Source of the DNA: CAYHPY01 sp964358485
Lineage (GTDB): Bacteria; Elusimicrobiota; Elusimicrobia; UBA1565; UBA9628
Reading direction: 5' to 3'
DNA: 47,015 bases
Assembly (NCBI GenBank): GCA_964358485.1
Contig: CAYHPY010000021.1
Location: 1-47,015 of the forward strand
Both the position numbers and the translations under genes were made by a program. Below the pieces are notes generated by a model. It was not told where the DNA came from. It made no database searches and saw only the letters and a list, made by a program, of their open reading frames with translations. Shown here piece by piece: positions 16,560 through 24,694 of this stretch. Numbering within the stretch: the first letter of the stretch is position 1; each line of letters opens with the position of its first letter.

Positions 16560-17504
16560 ATGAGGATTTCCGCTCTTCTTGCCGTGGCCGCGCTCGCCGT
16601 TCCCGCGAGCGCCGATCAGCTGCAACGCCTGACCCTGGAGGCCCGGGGCGCCCTGGGCGCGGGCTTCGGGACCGCCGCCGGAATCGAGGCGCTCCCCAAG
16701 GGCCGCCGCGCTCCCCACCGCCGCCGCCTGCCCTCTCCCCAGGCCCCGTACGGCGCCCCCCACCAGGATCCCTACTACCGCTGCAACCGCCCGCTGGTCC
16801 ACGTGGACAACTCCGGCTACATCTACAAGGACGGAAACCGCCTCGGCTCCTCGGCCCGGGATTTCAAGACCTCCTGCAACGGCTTGGTCGCCTGGCGAGA
16901 CTCGAGCAACAACGTCTACAAGGAATCCGACCGGCTCGGGTGGAACGCCCAAAGCTACGACATCGCCTGGAACACCGGCGACGTGATGTGGAAGAACTCC
17001 TCCGGCGACATCCACAAAAACTCCGACCGGCTGGGCTGGAGCTCCCAACGGGAGCAGATCAACCACTGGACCGGAACTGTCGTCTGGGTCAACTCCTCGG
17101 GCGCCATCCACAAGGACAGCAATCAGCTCGGCTGGAGCTCCCAGGAATTCGCCCAGGCCCTCTTCACCGGGGACGTGGTGTGGAAGAACTCCAGCGGCTA
17201 TCTCTACAAGAACGACCGCCAGCTGGGCTCCGGCGCCCGGTCTTTCAAGATCAGCGACTATACCGGGACCGTGGCCTGGCTGGACAATTCCGGCTACATC
17301 TACCGGGACGACGACCGCCTGGGCTCGGGGGTTTCCCGCTACGAGCAGGCCGCCTATTCCGGCGACGTAGTGTGGCTGGACAACTCCCGCTACCTTTATA
17401 AGAACTCCGACCGGATCGGTTCCGGCGTCCGCGAGTTCCGCATGGAGCCCGACGGCCGCATCCTCTGGGTCGACGACTCCGGCCGACCCCACTTCGTCCA
17501 GTAG
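16560..17504 (+). CDS. Secreted protein of tandem 32-residue W/N-S-G/R-L-G repeats
   Basis: A 314-residue protein. ATG 16560 has an ideal Shine-Dalgarno site (AGGAGG, 9 nt spacing) and opens a signal peptide (ISALLAVAALAVPASA). After a basic, Pro-rich region (about 35-75), seven consecutive repeats of 32 residues follow the pattern G-[DT]-V-x-W-x-[ND]-[SN]-[SG]-x-[IL]-[YH]-K-x-x-x-R-L-G and end in an eighth half repeat (GRILWVDDSGRPHFVQ). A first repeat lacking its opening strand plus a terminal half repeat suggests ring closure, as in a beta-propeller, though 32 residues is short for a blade. It is flanked by hairpins and appears monocistronic. Extracellular or cell-surface binding is a guess. 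Confidence 0.8.
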   Translation: MRISALLAVAALAVPASADQLQRLTLEARGALGAGFGTAAGIEALPKGRRAPHRRRLPSPQAPYGAPHQDPYYRCNRPLVHVDNSGYIYKDGNRLGSSARDFKTSCNGLVAWRDSSNNVYKESDRLGWNAQSYDIAWNTGDVMWKNSSGDIHKNSDRLGWSSQREQINHWTGTVVWVNSSGAIHKDSNQLGWSSQEFAQALFTGDVVWKNSSGYLYKNDRQLGSGARSFKISDYTGTVAWLDNSGYIYRDDDRLGSGVSRYEQAAYSGDVVWLDNSRYLYKNSDRIGSGVREFRMEPDGRILWVDDSGRPHFVQ

Positions 17505-17530
17505 CGATCGGCGCCGACTCCCCCGCAACC

Positions 17531-17564
17531 CCGCCCCCGGCAAGCCGCCGGGGGCGGCGCTTTT
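17531..17564 (+). terminator. Rho-independent terminator
   Basis: An 11-bp GC stem (CCGCCCCCGGC with GCCGGGGGCGG, 5-nt loop) followed by CGCTTTT. It ends the repeat-protein transcript just before the nadD promoter. Confidence 0.75.
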
Positions 17565-17577
17565 CAGCGCAATTTCC

Positions 17578-17583
17578 TAGAAT
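17578..17583 (+). promoter_or_regulatory. -10 TAGAAT before nadD
   Basis: TAGAAT is followed by 4 nt to GTG 17588 or 7 nt to GTG 17591. The second spacing fits the leaderless pattern. No clear -35. Confidence 0.4.
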
Positions 17584-17587
17584 AGGC

Positions 17588-18721
17588 GTGGTGAAAATCC
17601 TCGTCTTCGGCGGCAGCTTCGACCCGCCCCACCTGGGCCACGCCGCGCTCCTCAACGCCGCCGCCCGGCGACTCCGGCCCGACCGGATCATTCTGGTCCC
17701 CGCTTGGCAAAGCCCGTTCAAGGACGCGGCCCAAGCATCCCCGTCCCAACGCCTCAAGATGATCGGGCTGGGGCTCCGGGGAAGGCTGCCGGAGGGCGCG
17801 CGGAAAAAATGCACGGTCGACCGGTCCGAGCTCAGCCTCATGCGCAAGGTTTATACCGTCGACACCTTGAGGCGGCTCCACGCGCTCCACCCGGAGGCGG
17901 AGCTTCATTTCCTCACAGGAACCGACGCAGCGGCCGATTTTGATTCCTGGAAGAACCCCGAGGAGCTCCGGCGCCTGGCCCGCTGGCATACCGGCCGGCG
18001 GCCTGGGGGTGGAAGGTCGCCCAAGGGGTTCTCCGTCCTGGAAGGGCGGTTTCCCGACATTTCGTCCACGGAAATTCGAGAACGGCTGGCCTTGGGAATG
18101 GAGACGGGAAGGCTCCTGGACGAAAAAGTAAAAAACTACATCTACAAAAATGAACTCTACGGAACTGGACTGCTCGAAGCCATCAGACGGCGCCTGACCA
18201 AGGAACGCTTCGAGCATTCCGTTTCCGTGGCCCGGTTGGCCGGAGAACTCGCCGAACGGAACGGAATTGACGGCGCAAAGGCGCGAGTGGCAGGCCTGGC
18301 GCACGACCTCGGACGCGCCGTTTCCGTCGAAAACATGCCTGCCTACGCCCTACTCAACAAGATCGACGCGCCGCTTCGAGATGAAATCATCCGGCACTGC
18401 CCCCTCCTGCTTCACGCCTACATCGGCGCCGACCTCGCGCGACGGATCCTGCACATCCGGGACCCCGAAATTCTCTCGGCGATCCGGGGACACACCCTGG
18501 GCGCGCCGTCCATGAGCCCCCTGGACCGCCTTCTTTACGTGGCCGACTGCTGTTCCCCGGACCGCTCCCATCCCGGATCCGCCGCCCTACGGTCCCTGGC
18601 CCGGCGCAACCTCCCGGCCGCCTTCAAGGCCTGCGTGCGCGCCAAGATTTCCCACGCCGGAAAATCCGGGGGCTGGATGCACCCGATGACCCAAAGGTTA
18701 TGGAAAAGCATCCGGTCCTAG
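17588..18721 (+). CDS. nadD: NadD-YqeK fusion: nicotinate-nucleotide adenylyltransferase plus HD hydrolase
   Basis: A 377-residue two-domain protein. The N-terminal part (about 1-190) is NadD, which adenylates nicotinate mononucleotide to deamido-NAD; it shows the nucleotidyltransferase motif GGSFDPPHLGH and the late ISSTEIR motif. The C-terminal part (about 195-375) is a YqeK-type HD domain: HSVSVARLAGEL, then AGLAHDLGR with the HD pair, and downstream His residues. Characterised YqeK proteins hydrolyse diadenosine tetraphosphate. In many bacteria the two are adjacent genes; here they are one polypeptide. GTG 17588 or GTG 17591 are alternative starts. It heads an operon with LytR_C, PilT, cNMP-binding protein and RsfS genes, and overlaps the next gene by 22 nt. 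Confidence 0.9.
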   Translation: MVKILVFGGSFDPPHLGHAALLNAAARRLRPDRIILVPAWQSPFKDAAQASPSQRLKMIGLGLRGRLPEGARKKCTVDRSELSLMRKVYTVDTLRRLHALHPEAELHFLTGTDAAADFDSWKNPEELRRLARWHTGRRPGGGRSPKGFSVLEGRFPDISSTEIRERLALGMETGRLLDEKVKNYIYKNELYGTGLLEAIRRRLTKERFEHSVSVARLAGELAERNGIDGAKARVAGLAHDLGRAVSVENMPAYALLNKIDAPLRDEIIRHCPLLLHAYIGADLARRILHIRDPEILSAIRGHTLGAPSMSPLDRLLYVADCCSPDRSHPGSAALRSLARRNLPAAFKACVRAKISHAGKSGGWMHPMTQRLWKSIRS

Positions 18722-19542
18722 GCGCGCGCCTGCTGGCCCTCCTGCTCGCGGCGGCCGTCGCGGGGGCCTGGGCTTTGGAGGAGCGCTCCCCGGTTTCCGC
18801 GGCCCTTCGGGACGATCGGCCCGTCATCGCCGCCGTTTCGTTCTCTTCCGGGAACGAATCCAAGAAATCCTTCCTCCTCGTTTTTCAGCCGGTTTCCAAA
18901 ACCTTGGACCTGGTCCTCCTTCCCCCACCCTCAGGCCCTAAAATCTCGCCCCTCCCGACCCTCCCCGCCCCGTCCGCCCGCTTCGACTGGCCGGCCCTTG
19001 ACGGGGACCCGGGAGAAACCCCCTTGGCCGGGCGCCGGTGGCTGATCGAAAGACTTCGGGGCCCGGTGTTTTGGCGGGAGGCGTCCTCCTTGGCCGCGCC
19101 CTGGAACGAACCCGCCGCCGTCGACCGCGTCCTTCTGCTCCTGGAGTTGGCGGCGCTTTCCCCCGAATCCTTCCGGGCGGCGTGGCTCCCCGAGGGAGCG
19201 GCCGCCGGGCCTTATCTGGCCCGCCTGTTGGCTCCGCCCGCCAAGAAGAGCGCCGGCCGGCCCGTCTCCGCAGAGGTCCTCAATGCCTCCGGAACCAAGG
19301 GTATCGCGTCGGACGCCACAAAAGTTCTAAGATCGGGAGGCCTCGACGTCGTTTACTACGGCAACGCCCCGGTGTCCCAGGCGAAAACCGTCGTCTACGA
19401 CCGGCGGGGAGACATCGAAAACGCCATCGCCGCGCGCCGGGCCCTGTCCTGCGCGAGCGCCGAGGCGGCGACCCGGGTGGACTCTAAATCCCTGGCCGAC
19501 GTCAGCATCATTCTCGGCAGCGATTGCTCTTGGAAGAGGTGA
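18700..19542 (+). CDS. LytR C-terminal domain (LytR_C) envelope protein
   Basis: A 280-residue protein with a single N-terminal membrane anchor or signal (RLLALLLAAAVAGAWAL). The C-terminal 90 residues match the LytR_C pattern: VLNASGTKGIASDA, VVYYGNA, then TVVYDRRGD and a final LADVSIILGSDC. The LCP phosphotransferase core found in true LytR proteins is absent; the middle is a short uncharacterised region. In many genomes a lytR-type gene lies between nadD/yqeK and rsfS, so position supports the assignment. It starts inside the nadD gene. Confidence 0.78.
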   Translation: MEKHPVLGARLLALLLAAAVAGAWALEERSPVSAALRDDRPVIAAVSFSSGNESKKSFLLVFQPVSKTLDLVLLPPPSGPKISPLPTLPAPSARFDWPALDGDPGETPLAGRRWLIERLRGPVFWREASSLAAPWNEPAAVDRVLLLLELAALSPESFRAAWLPEGAAAGPYLARLLAPPAKKSAGRPVSAEVLNASGTKGIASDATKVLRSGGLDVVYYGNAPVSQAKTVVYDRRGDIENAIAARRALSCASAEAATRVDSKSLADVSIILGSDCSWKR

Positions 19543-19545
19543 TTC

Positions 19546-20634
19546 ATGGAACTCGTTGAAGTCTTGAAAACGGCCGTCCTGGCGGGCGCCAGCGACATCC
19601 ACCTCGTCATCGGAAAACCGCCGAAGATGCGCCTCAACGGCGAGATCGCGGAGATTCCCGGGTTCCCCAAAATCAACGCCGACGAATCCAAGCGCCTCGT
19701 CTACTCCATCCTCTACGAGGAACAGCGCGCCAAGTTCGAAGAAAACTGGGAGTTGGACTGCTCCTTCTCCGTGACGGGCCTCTCCCGCTTCCGGGTCAAC
19801 GTCCTTCTCCAAAAAAACGGCGTTGAGGCGGTCATGCGCGTCATCTCCTCGAAAATTCCAACCCCGGAGCAGCTTCGCCTTTCGACCGCGGTGACCAACC
19901 TCTCCGACCTCGATCGCGGGCTGGTCCTGGTCACGGGGCCCACCGGCTCCGGGAAATCCACCACCTTGGCCGCGATCATGGAGCTCATCAACCAAAAGAT
20001 GACCGGCCACATCCTCACCGTCGAGGACCCCATCGAATTCGTCTACGAATCCAAGAAGAGCATCTACCGCCAGCGCGAGGTCGGGCAAAACACCAAGAGC
20101 TTCAACGCCGCCCTCAAATCCGCCCTCCGCCAGGACCCGGACGTCATCCTGGTCGGCGAGCTCCGGGACCTGGAGACCATCGCCCTGGCCATCACCGCCG
20201 CCGAAACGGGCCACTTGTGCTTCGGCACCCTGCACACCCACGACGCCCCGTCCACCATCGACCGCATCATCGACGTGTTCCCCCCGCACCAGCAGTCCCA
20301 AATCCGGGTCCAGCTCGCGGTGGTGCTTCAGGCCGTGGTCTCCCAGATCCTGGTCCCCCGCAAGGACGGCGACGGCCGCGTGGCCGCCCGCGAGATCATG
20401 ATCATGACCCCCGCCATCTCCAACCTGATCCGGGAAGGCAAGACCCATATGATCTACGGCGCCATCGACACCGGGGCCAAATTCGGCATGGTGCCGATGG
20501 ACAAATCCCTGGCCGAGATGGTCCGCATGGGCCTGATCTCCACCGAGGAAGGCCTCCTACGGGCCCACAATCCGGAGGGCTTCAAGATTCTGGCCGGCAT
20601 CAGCGGCCGCACCAGCTCCGCGAGCTCGATGTAA
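19546..20634 (+). CDS. pilT: PilT-type twitching motility retraction ATPase (copy 1)
   Basis: A 362-residue hexameric ATPase that depolymerises type IV pili in twitching motility. The N-terminus has the PilT-typical GASDIHLV motif. Walker A is GPTGSGKST near residue 129, then the Asp box VEDPIEFVY, Walker B DVILVGELRD, the His box GTLHTHDAPSTIDR, and the PilT-specific ISNLIREGK motif (usually AIRNLIRE). There is no Cys-pair metal site, as expected for PilT. It starts 3 nt after the LytR_C stop and ends 11 nt before the cNMP-binding gene. A paralogue lies at 21927-23006 with a stretch of nearly identical DNA. Confidence 0.92.
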   Translation: MELVEVLKTAVLAGASDIHLVIGKPPKMRLNGEIAEIPGFPKINADESKRLVYSILYEEQRAKFEENWELDCSFSVTGLSRFRVNVLLQKNGVEAVMRVISSKIPTPEQLRLSTAVTNLSDLDRGLVLVTGPTGSGKSTTLAAIMELINQKMTGHILTVEDPIEFVYESKKSIYRQREVGQNTKSFNAALKSALRQDPDVILVGELRDLETIALAITAAETGHLCFGTLHTHDAPSTIDRIIDVFPPHQQSQIRVQLAVVLQAVVSQILVPRKDGDGRVAAREIMIMTPAISNLIREGKTHMIYGAIDTGAKFGMVPMDKSLAEMVRMGLISTEEGLLRAHNPEGFKILAGISGRTSSASSM

Positions 20635-20645
20635 GCGGAACGATC

Positions 20646-21551
20646 ATGGACAAGGCAGACAAGCTCAAGCTTCTCAAGACCCTTCGCCTGCTCGACCAGA
20701 TTCCAGCGCAGAATCTGGAGAGCCTAGCCGAGTTCCTAATTCCCGTCGCCCTCCAGGACGGAGCGATGGTCTTTGAGGAACGCAGCACCGGGGACAGCCT
20801 CTATTTCATCTCCAGCGGGCATGTCCGCATTTCCAAAAAAATCTCCGCGGGCGTCGACAAGGACCTGGCGGTGCTTGGCCCGGGGGATTGCTTCGGGGAA
20901 ATGGCGATGATCGAGGATTCCCCACGGTCGGCCACCGCCACGTCGTCGGGCGACTGCGTGCTGTTCCAGCTCGGGCGCCAGGACCTCAACCGCTGGCTCA
21001 AATCCCGGCCCGAGATGGCCATGGAATTCTTCGCGGAGATGGTTCAGGAGCAATCTCGCCGGCTTCGGCGCACCTCCAACGAGCTCGCCCTGATTTTCGA
21101 CCTTTCCACCCTATTCCTGGAGAACGTCCCGACCGAAAAGGAATTCCTGACCCGGGTGGTCGGCCACATCCTCCCCCATCTTCAAGGCTCTTGGTCGGGG
21201 GCGGCCTCCCTCTACAATGTTTTCAACGAGGAAATGGACTCCGTCTCCCGCCAGGGCGAATTCGACTTTGACAGCGTGGGGAGCCGGCTCCCGTCAGCCT
21301 TGGAAACAAAAAGCGCCTGGCTCGACGATCAAACCTTCTACGCCCCTCTGCCCGGGGAAAAACGTCCCTTGGGATATCTGCTCTTTCACTCCCAGCACGT
21401 CGCCTCCGCCGAGGACCGCAACGACATCGGCCGGACCCTGGCCACGGTGGGGCGCCTGGTGGCCTCCGCCCTGGGCAACATCCAGCACCGGAGCGAGGAA
21501 CTCCTGCGCGCCCGCCTGAAGGCCTCACAATCCTATGGCTCTAAACTCTAA
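20646..21551 (+). CDS. Cyclic-nucleotide-binding domain protein with GAF-like C-terminus
   Basis: A 301-residue cytoplasmic protein. Residues about 15-130 form a CRP-type cNMP-binding beta roll, with the phosphate-binding signature FGEMAMIEDSPRSATA. The region after about residue 135 is not a helix-turn-helix; it resembles a GAF-like domain (VVGHILPHLQGSWSGAASLY through PLPGEKRPLGYLLFHSQ). It is therefore not a classic DNA-binding Crp regulator. It lies between two pilT genes, while the window also encodes an adenylate cyclase-PilZ fusion. A role in cAMP control of pilus retraction is a plausible inference. The last 17 bases overlap rsfS. Confidence 0.78.
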   Translation: MDKADKLKLLKTLRLLDQIPAQNLESLAEFLIPVALQDGAMVFEERSTGDSLYFISSGHVRISKKISAGVDKDLAVLGPGDCFGEMAMIEDSPRSATATSSGDCVLFQLGRQDLNRWLKSRPEMAMEFFAEMVQEQSRRLRRTSNELALIFDLSTLFLENVPTEKEFLTRVVGHILPHLQGSWSGAASLYNVFNEEMDSVSRQGEFDFDSVGSRLPSALETKSAWLDDQTFYAPLPGEKRPLGYLLFHSQHVASAEDRNDIGRTLATVGRLVASALGNIQHRSEELLRARLKASQSYGSKL

Positions 21552-21921
21552 AAGCTCCTTCCGGACGGTCGCGTTGGCGGCGGCCAAAATCCTCGACGGC
21601 AAGAAAGCCGAGGACATCCTCATCCTCCACCCGGGCCCCTCCAACCCGGTCGCCGATTACCTCGTCATCGCCGGAGCCATGTCCCCCGCCCACATGGAAG
21701 CCCTGGAGACCGAGGTCGTCAAGACCATCCGCGACTCGGGAATCCCCTGCGTCCATCGCGCCCGCCCCCGGAGCGACTCCTGGCGAATTTTGGATTTCGG
21801 GGGCCTGCTGGTCCACATCATGACCGCGGAGGCCCGCGAATTTTACGCCCTCGAGAAGCTCCACGCGGGAGCCCGCCGAATTAAATTCGAGCCGCCCCGG
21901 GCCAAGTCCGCCGCGGCCTGA
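21535..21921 (+). CDS. rsfS: Ribosomal silencing factor RsfS
   Basis: A 128-residue member of the RsfS/DUF143 family, which binds ribosomal protein uL14 and blocks subunit joining in starvation. Typical motifs are ILDGKKAEDILIL near the N-terminus and DFGGLLVHIMTAEAREFYALE near the C-terminus. ATG 21535 lies inside the end of the cNMP-binding gene (17-nt overlap). Its presence downstream of the nadD-yqeK fusion and LytR_C gene is a common bacterial arrangement, here interrupted by pilT and the cNMP-binding gene. Confidence 0.9.
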   Translation: MALNSKSSFRTVALAAAKILDGKKAEDILILHPGPSNPVADYLVIAGAMSPAHMEALETEVVKTIRDSGIPCVHRARPRSDSWRILDFGGLLVHIMTAEAREFYALEKLHAGARRIKFEPPRAKSAAA

Positions 21922-21926
21922 CCGAC

Positions 21927-23006
21927 ATGGCCGATATTTTCGAGATCCTCAAGGCCACGGCCTCCTGCGGCGCCAGCGACCTCCATCTGGTCGTCGGCAA
22001 GCCCCCGATGGTCCGCCACCAGGGAATCATCCGGCCTCTTCCTGACTTTCCGGCGCTCAACGCGGAGGAGACCAAAAAACTCGTCTACGCCATTCTAATG
22101 GAAGACCAGCGGGCCAGATTCGAAGACCGCTGGGAACTGGACTGCTCGGTCTCTTTGGCCGGCGTGGCCCGATTCCGGGTAAACGCCTTCCTTCAAAAAA
22201 ACGGAGTGGCCGCGGTCTTTCGAACAATCTCCTCGCACATCCCCACCCCCGCGGAACTGGGATTGATGCCCGCGATGCAAAACTTGGTCGACCTTCCACG
22301 CGGCCTGGTCCTGGTGACGGGGCCGACCGGTTCCGGAAAATCCACGACTTTGGCCAGCCTCGTCCAACTGATCAACGAGAAGCACCACAAGCACGTACTC
22401 ACCATCGAGGATCCCATCGAATTCGTCTACGAGGACAAGAATTCCATCATCCTCCAGCGCGAGGTCGGCCAGCAGACAAAATCCTTCGCCGAGGCCCTGA
22501 AACATTCCCTGCGTCAGGACCCCGACGTGATTCTGATCGGTGAGATGCGCGACCTTGAGACCATCTCCCTGGCCATCACCGCCGCGGAAACGGGCCACCT
22601 CTGCTTCGGCACCCTCCACACCCACGACGCCCCGTCCACCATCGACCGGATCATCGACGTGTTCCCCCCGCACCAACAACAGCAGGTCCGCGTCCAGGTT
22701 TCCACGGTCCTGCAGGCCGTCATTTGCCAAACCCTGCTCCCCCGCCTGGACGGCAAGGGCCGCGTCTGCGCCCGGGAGTTCATGCGGATGACCTCGGCCG
22801 TCGGCAACATCATCCGGGAGGGCAAAACGCACCTGCTCTACGGCGCCATCGAATCCGGGAGCAAGCACGGGATGATCTCGATGGACCAATACCTCGCGTT
22901 TCTCATCAAACAAAAGCTCATCACCCTGGAAGACGCCAAGGCGGCGGCCCACGATCCCTCCATGATCCAGAAACTGGTGGAGATGGAGGCGCCGACGCAA
23001 GGATGA
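21927..23006 (+). CDS. PilT-type retraction ATPase (copy 2)
   Basis: A 359-residue paralogue of the PilT at 19546. It shares the GASDLHLVVGKPP N-terminus, Walker A GPTGSGKST, Asp box IEDPIEFVY, Walker B DVILIGEMRD and the His box TLHTHDAP. The PilT signature is VGNIIREGK, a variant of AIRNLIRE. It may be a PilU-like accessory motor or a second retraction ATPase; sequence alone does not decide. It starts 5 nt after rsfS and its stop overlaps the argS start (ATGA). Part of the gene (22568-22675) is almost identical at DNA level to copy 1. Confidence 0.9.
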   Translation: MADIFEILKATASCGASDLHLVVGKPPMVRHQGIIRPLPDFPALNAEETKKLVYAILMEDQRARFEDRWELDCSVSLAGVARFRVNAFLQKNGVAAVFRTISSHIPTPAELGLMPAMQNLVDLPRGLVLVTGPTGSGKSTTLASLVQLINEKHHKHVLTIEDPIEFVYEDKNSIILQREVGQQTKSFAEALKHSLRQDPDVILIGEMRDLETISLAITAAETGHLCFGTLHTHDAPSTIDRIIDVFPPHQQQQVRVQVSTVLQAVICQTLLPRLDGKGRVCAREFMRMTSAVGNIIREGKTHLLYGAIESGSKHGMISMDQYLAFLIKQKLITLEDAKAAAHDPSMIQKLVEMEAPTQG

Positions 23007-24694
23007 TACTCGCCTCGCTTAAAAAATCCCTTTTGCCGAGAATCGCCTCGGCCGCCGAACAGGTGGGGGCCCAACCTCCGGAAAAAATAGAATTTCAACC
23101 CGCCCCGGCCCATGTCCCGGCCGACCTGTGCCTGCCCTGGCCCCTATCGGCGGCCAAGCAGGCCCGCAAACCGCCCATGGAAGTGGCCGCGGCCGTCTGC
23201 GCGGCCCTCCAAAGCCTTCCCGAGATCGAGGAGGCCAAAGCCGCGCCCCCGGGATTCGTCAACCTTCGGCTCCGGCTCTCGGCCCTGGCGGCCAACGTCA
23301 AGGCCGCCACCCTGAACCCGGCCGCCTACGGACGGGACGAGGGAGGAGGCTCGCGGAAAATCCTCATCGAATTCGTGTCCGCCAACCCGACCGGCCCGCT
23401 CCACCTGGCCTCCGGCCGGGGCGCGACCCTGGGCGACGCCTTGGCCCGCATACTCCGCCGGTTGGGCCGCCAAGTCCACTGCGAATATTATGTCAACGAC
23501 GCCGGCGGCCGCGTGGAACTGCTGGGGCGGTCCATCCAGGCCCGGTGGGACCAAAACCACGGGAAGAACACGGAAGTTCCGGAAAAAGGCTACCAAGGAG
23601 AATACCTAAAGGAATTGGCGGCCTCCGCGCCCGCCGAGGCCGGCGGCTGGACGGCCGAGCAATGGGGGCGGTTCGCGATGGACGCGTTGCTGGCCTCCCA
23701 TAAAGAAGACATGGACGCCTTCGGGGTAAAATTCGACCGCTGGTATCTGGAGAGCGAGCTTTACGCCTCCAAGCTCGTCGAGCAGACCTTGGCCTTCCTC
23801 AAGGAACGCGGAATGGTCTACGAGAAGGAGAGCGCCGTTTGGCTGGGCACGGCCGAGGCGGAAGGTTCAACCGACGACAAGGACCGCGTCCTGGTCAAAT
23901 CCGACGGGCGCCCGACCTACTTTCTTCCCGACATCGCCTACCACCGGGACAAGTTCGGCCGGGGCTTCGAGGAGCTCATCGACATCTGGGGCGCCGACCA
24001 CCACGGCTACGTTCCCCGCATGCGCGCCGCCATCGCCGCCCTGGGCAAGCCCCCCGAATCCTTCAAGCCCATCGTCCACCAACTCATCCACCTCTTCCGG
24101 GGCAAGGAAGCCGTCAAGATGTCCAAGCGGGCGGGGGAATTCGTCCGCCTCAAGGAGGTGGTCGACGAGGTGGGCCGGGATGCCTGCCGGTTCTTCTTCG
24201 CCCTGCGGACCCCCGATTCGCATCTGGCTTTCGATTTGGAGCTGGCCAAAAAGCAGTCCGCGGAGAACCCGGTTTTCTATTGCCAGTACGTCCACGCCCG
24301 CGTCTGCTCGATTTTCCGGGAGGCCGCCAAGCGCGGCAGCCCTTACGAAGACGGGATCGTCAACGGGGCGCTGCTTTCCAAGCCCGAGGAGCGGGCGATC
24401 CTGGTCAAGCTGGCCTGGTTTCCCGAGGCCCTGCGCGCCTGCGAGCGAGAGCTCTCTCCCCATCCTCTGGCCAATTACCTGTTGGAAACCGCGGGGCTAT
24501 TCCACCCCTTCTACGAGAAGTGCCGCGTCGTCGATCCCGAGGAGCCCGCGCTCACCCAGGCCCGGCTGCTTCTGTGCGCGGGGGTCCGGGACATTATCCG
24601 GGAAGGCCTCGGCCTTCTCGGCGTCTGCGCCCCGGAGGATATGTCGTGCCTCCGGAGCGGAGCTCCGGAGGCACCCCCTTGTTCCGTTCCCTAG
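23003..24694 (+). CDS. argS: Arginyl-tRNA synthetase
   Basis: A 563-residue class I aminoacyl-tRNA synthetase that charges tRNA-Arg. The N-terminal Add1-like domain (about 1-105) is followed by the catalytic core ANPTGPLHLASGRGA. There the HIGH signature reads HLAS, lacking the second His. The second signature KMSKRAG is intact. The DALR anticodon-binding domain ends at LGVCAPEDM, the usual family end. A further 15 residues (SCLRSGAPEAPPCSVP region) are encoded by a palindromic element. ATG 23003 overlaps the pilT stop (ATGA). Identity is firm from overall architecture, despite the altered motif. Confidence 0.92.
   Translation: MILASLKKSLLPRIASAAEQVGAQPPEKIEFQPAPAHVPADLCLPWPLSAAKQARKPPMEVAAAVCAALQSLPEIEEAKAAPPGFVNLRLRLSALAANVKAATLNPAAYGRDEGGGSRKILIEFVSANPTGPLHLASGRGATLGDALARILRRLGRQVHCEYYVNDAGGRVELLGRSIQARWDQNHGKNTEVPEKGYQGEYLKELAASAPAEAGGWTAEQWGRFAMDALLASHKEDMDAFGVKFDRWYLESELYASKLVEQTLAFLKERGMVYEKESAVWLGTAEAEGSTDDKDRVLVKSDGRPTYFLPDIAYHRDKFGRGFEELIDIWGADHHGYVPRMRAAIAALGKPPESFKPIVHQLIHLFRGKEAVKMSKRAGEFVRLKEVVDEVGRDACRFFFALRTPDSHLAFDLELAKKQSAENPVFYCQYVHARVCSIFREAAKRGSPYEDGIVNGALLSKPEERAILVKLAWFPEALRACERELSPHPLANYLLETAGLFHPFYEKCRVVDPEEPALTQARLLLCAGVRDIIREGLGLLGVCAPEDMSCLRSGAPEAPPCSVP
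24646..24674 (+). repeat. 12-bp-stem palindrome inside the argS 3' end
   Basis: GTGCCTCCGGAG, loop CGGAG, CTCCGGAGGCAC form a perfect hairpin. The right arm contains GGAGG, which is the apparent Shine-Dalgarno site for TTG 24679 (about 7 nt spacing). The hairpin therefore both adds codons to argS and could mask the ribosome site of the next gene. Confidence 0.6.
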
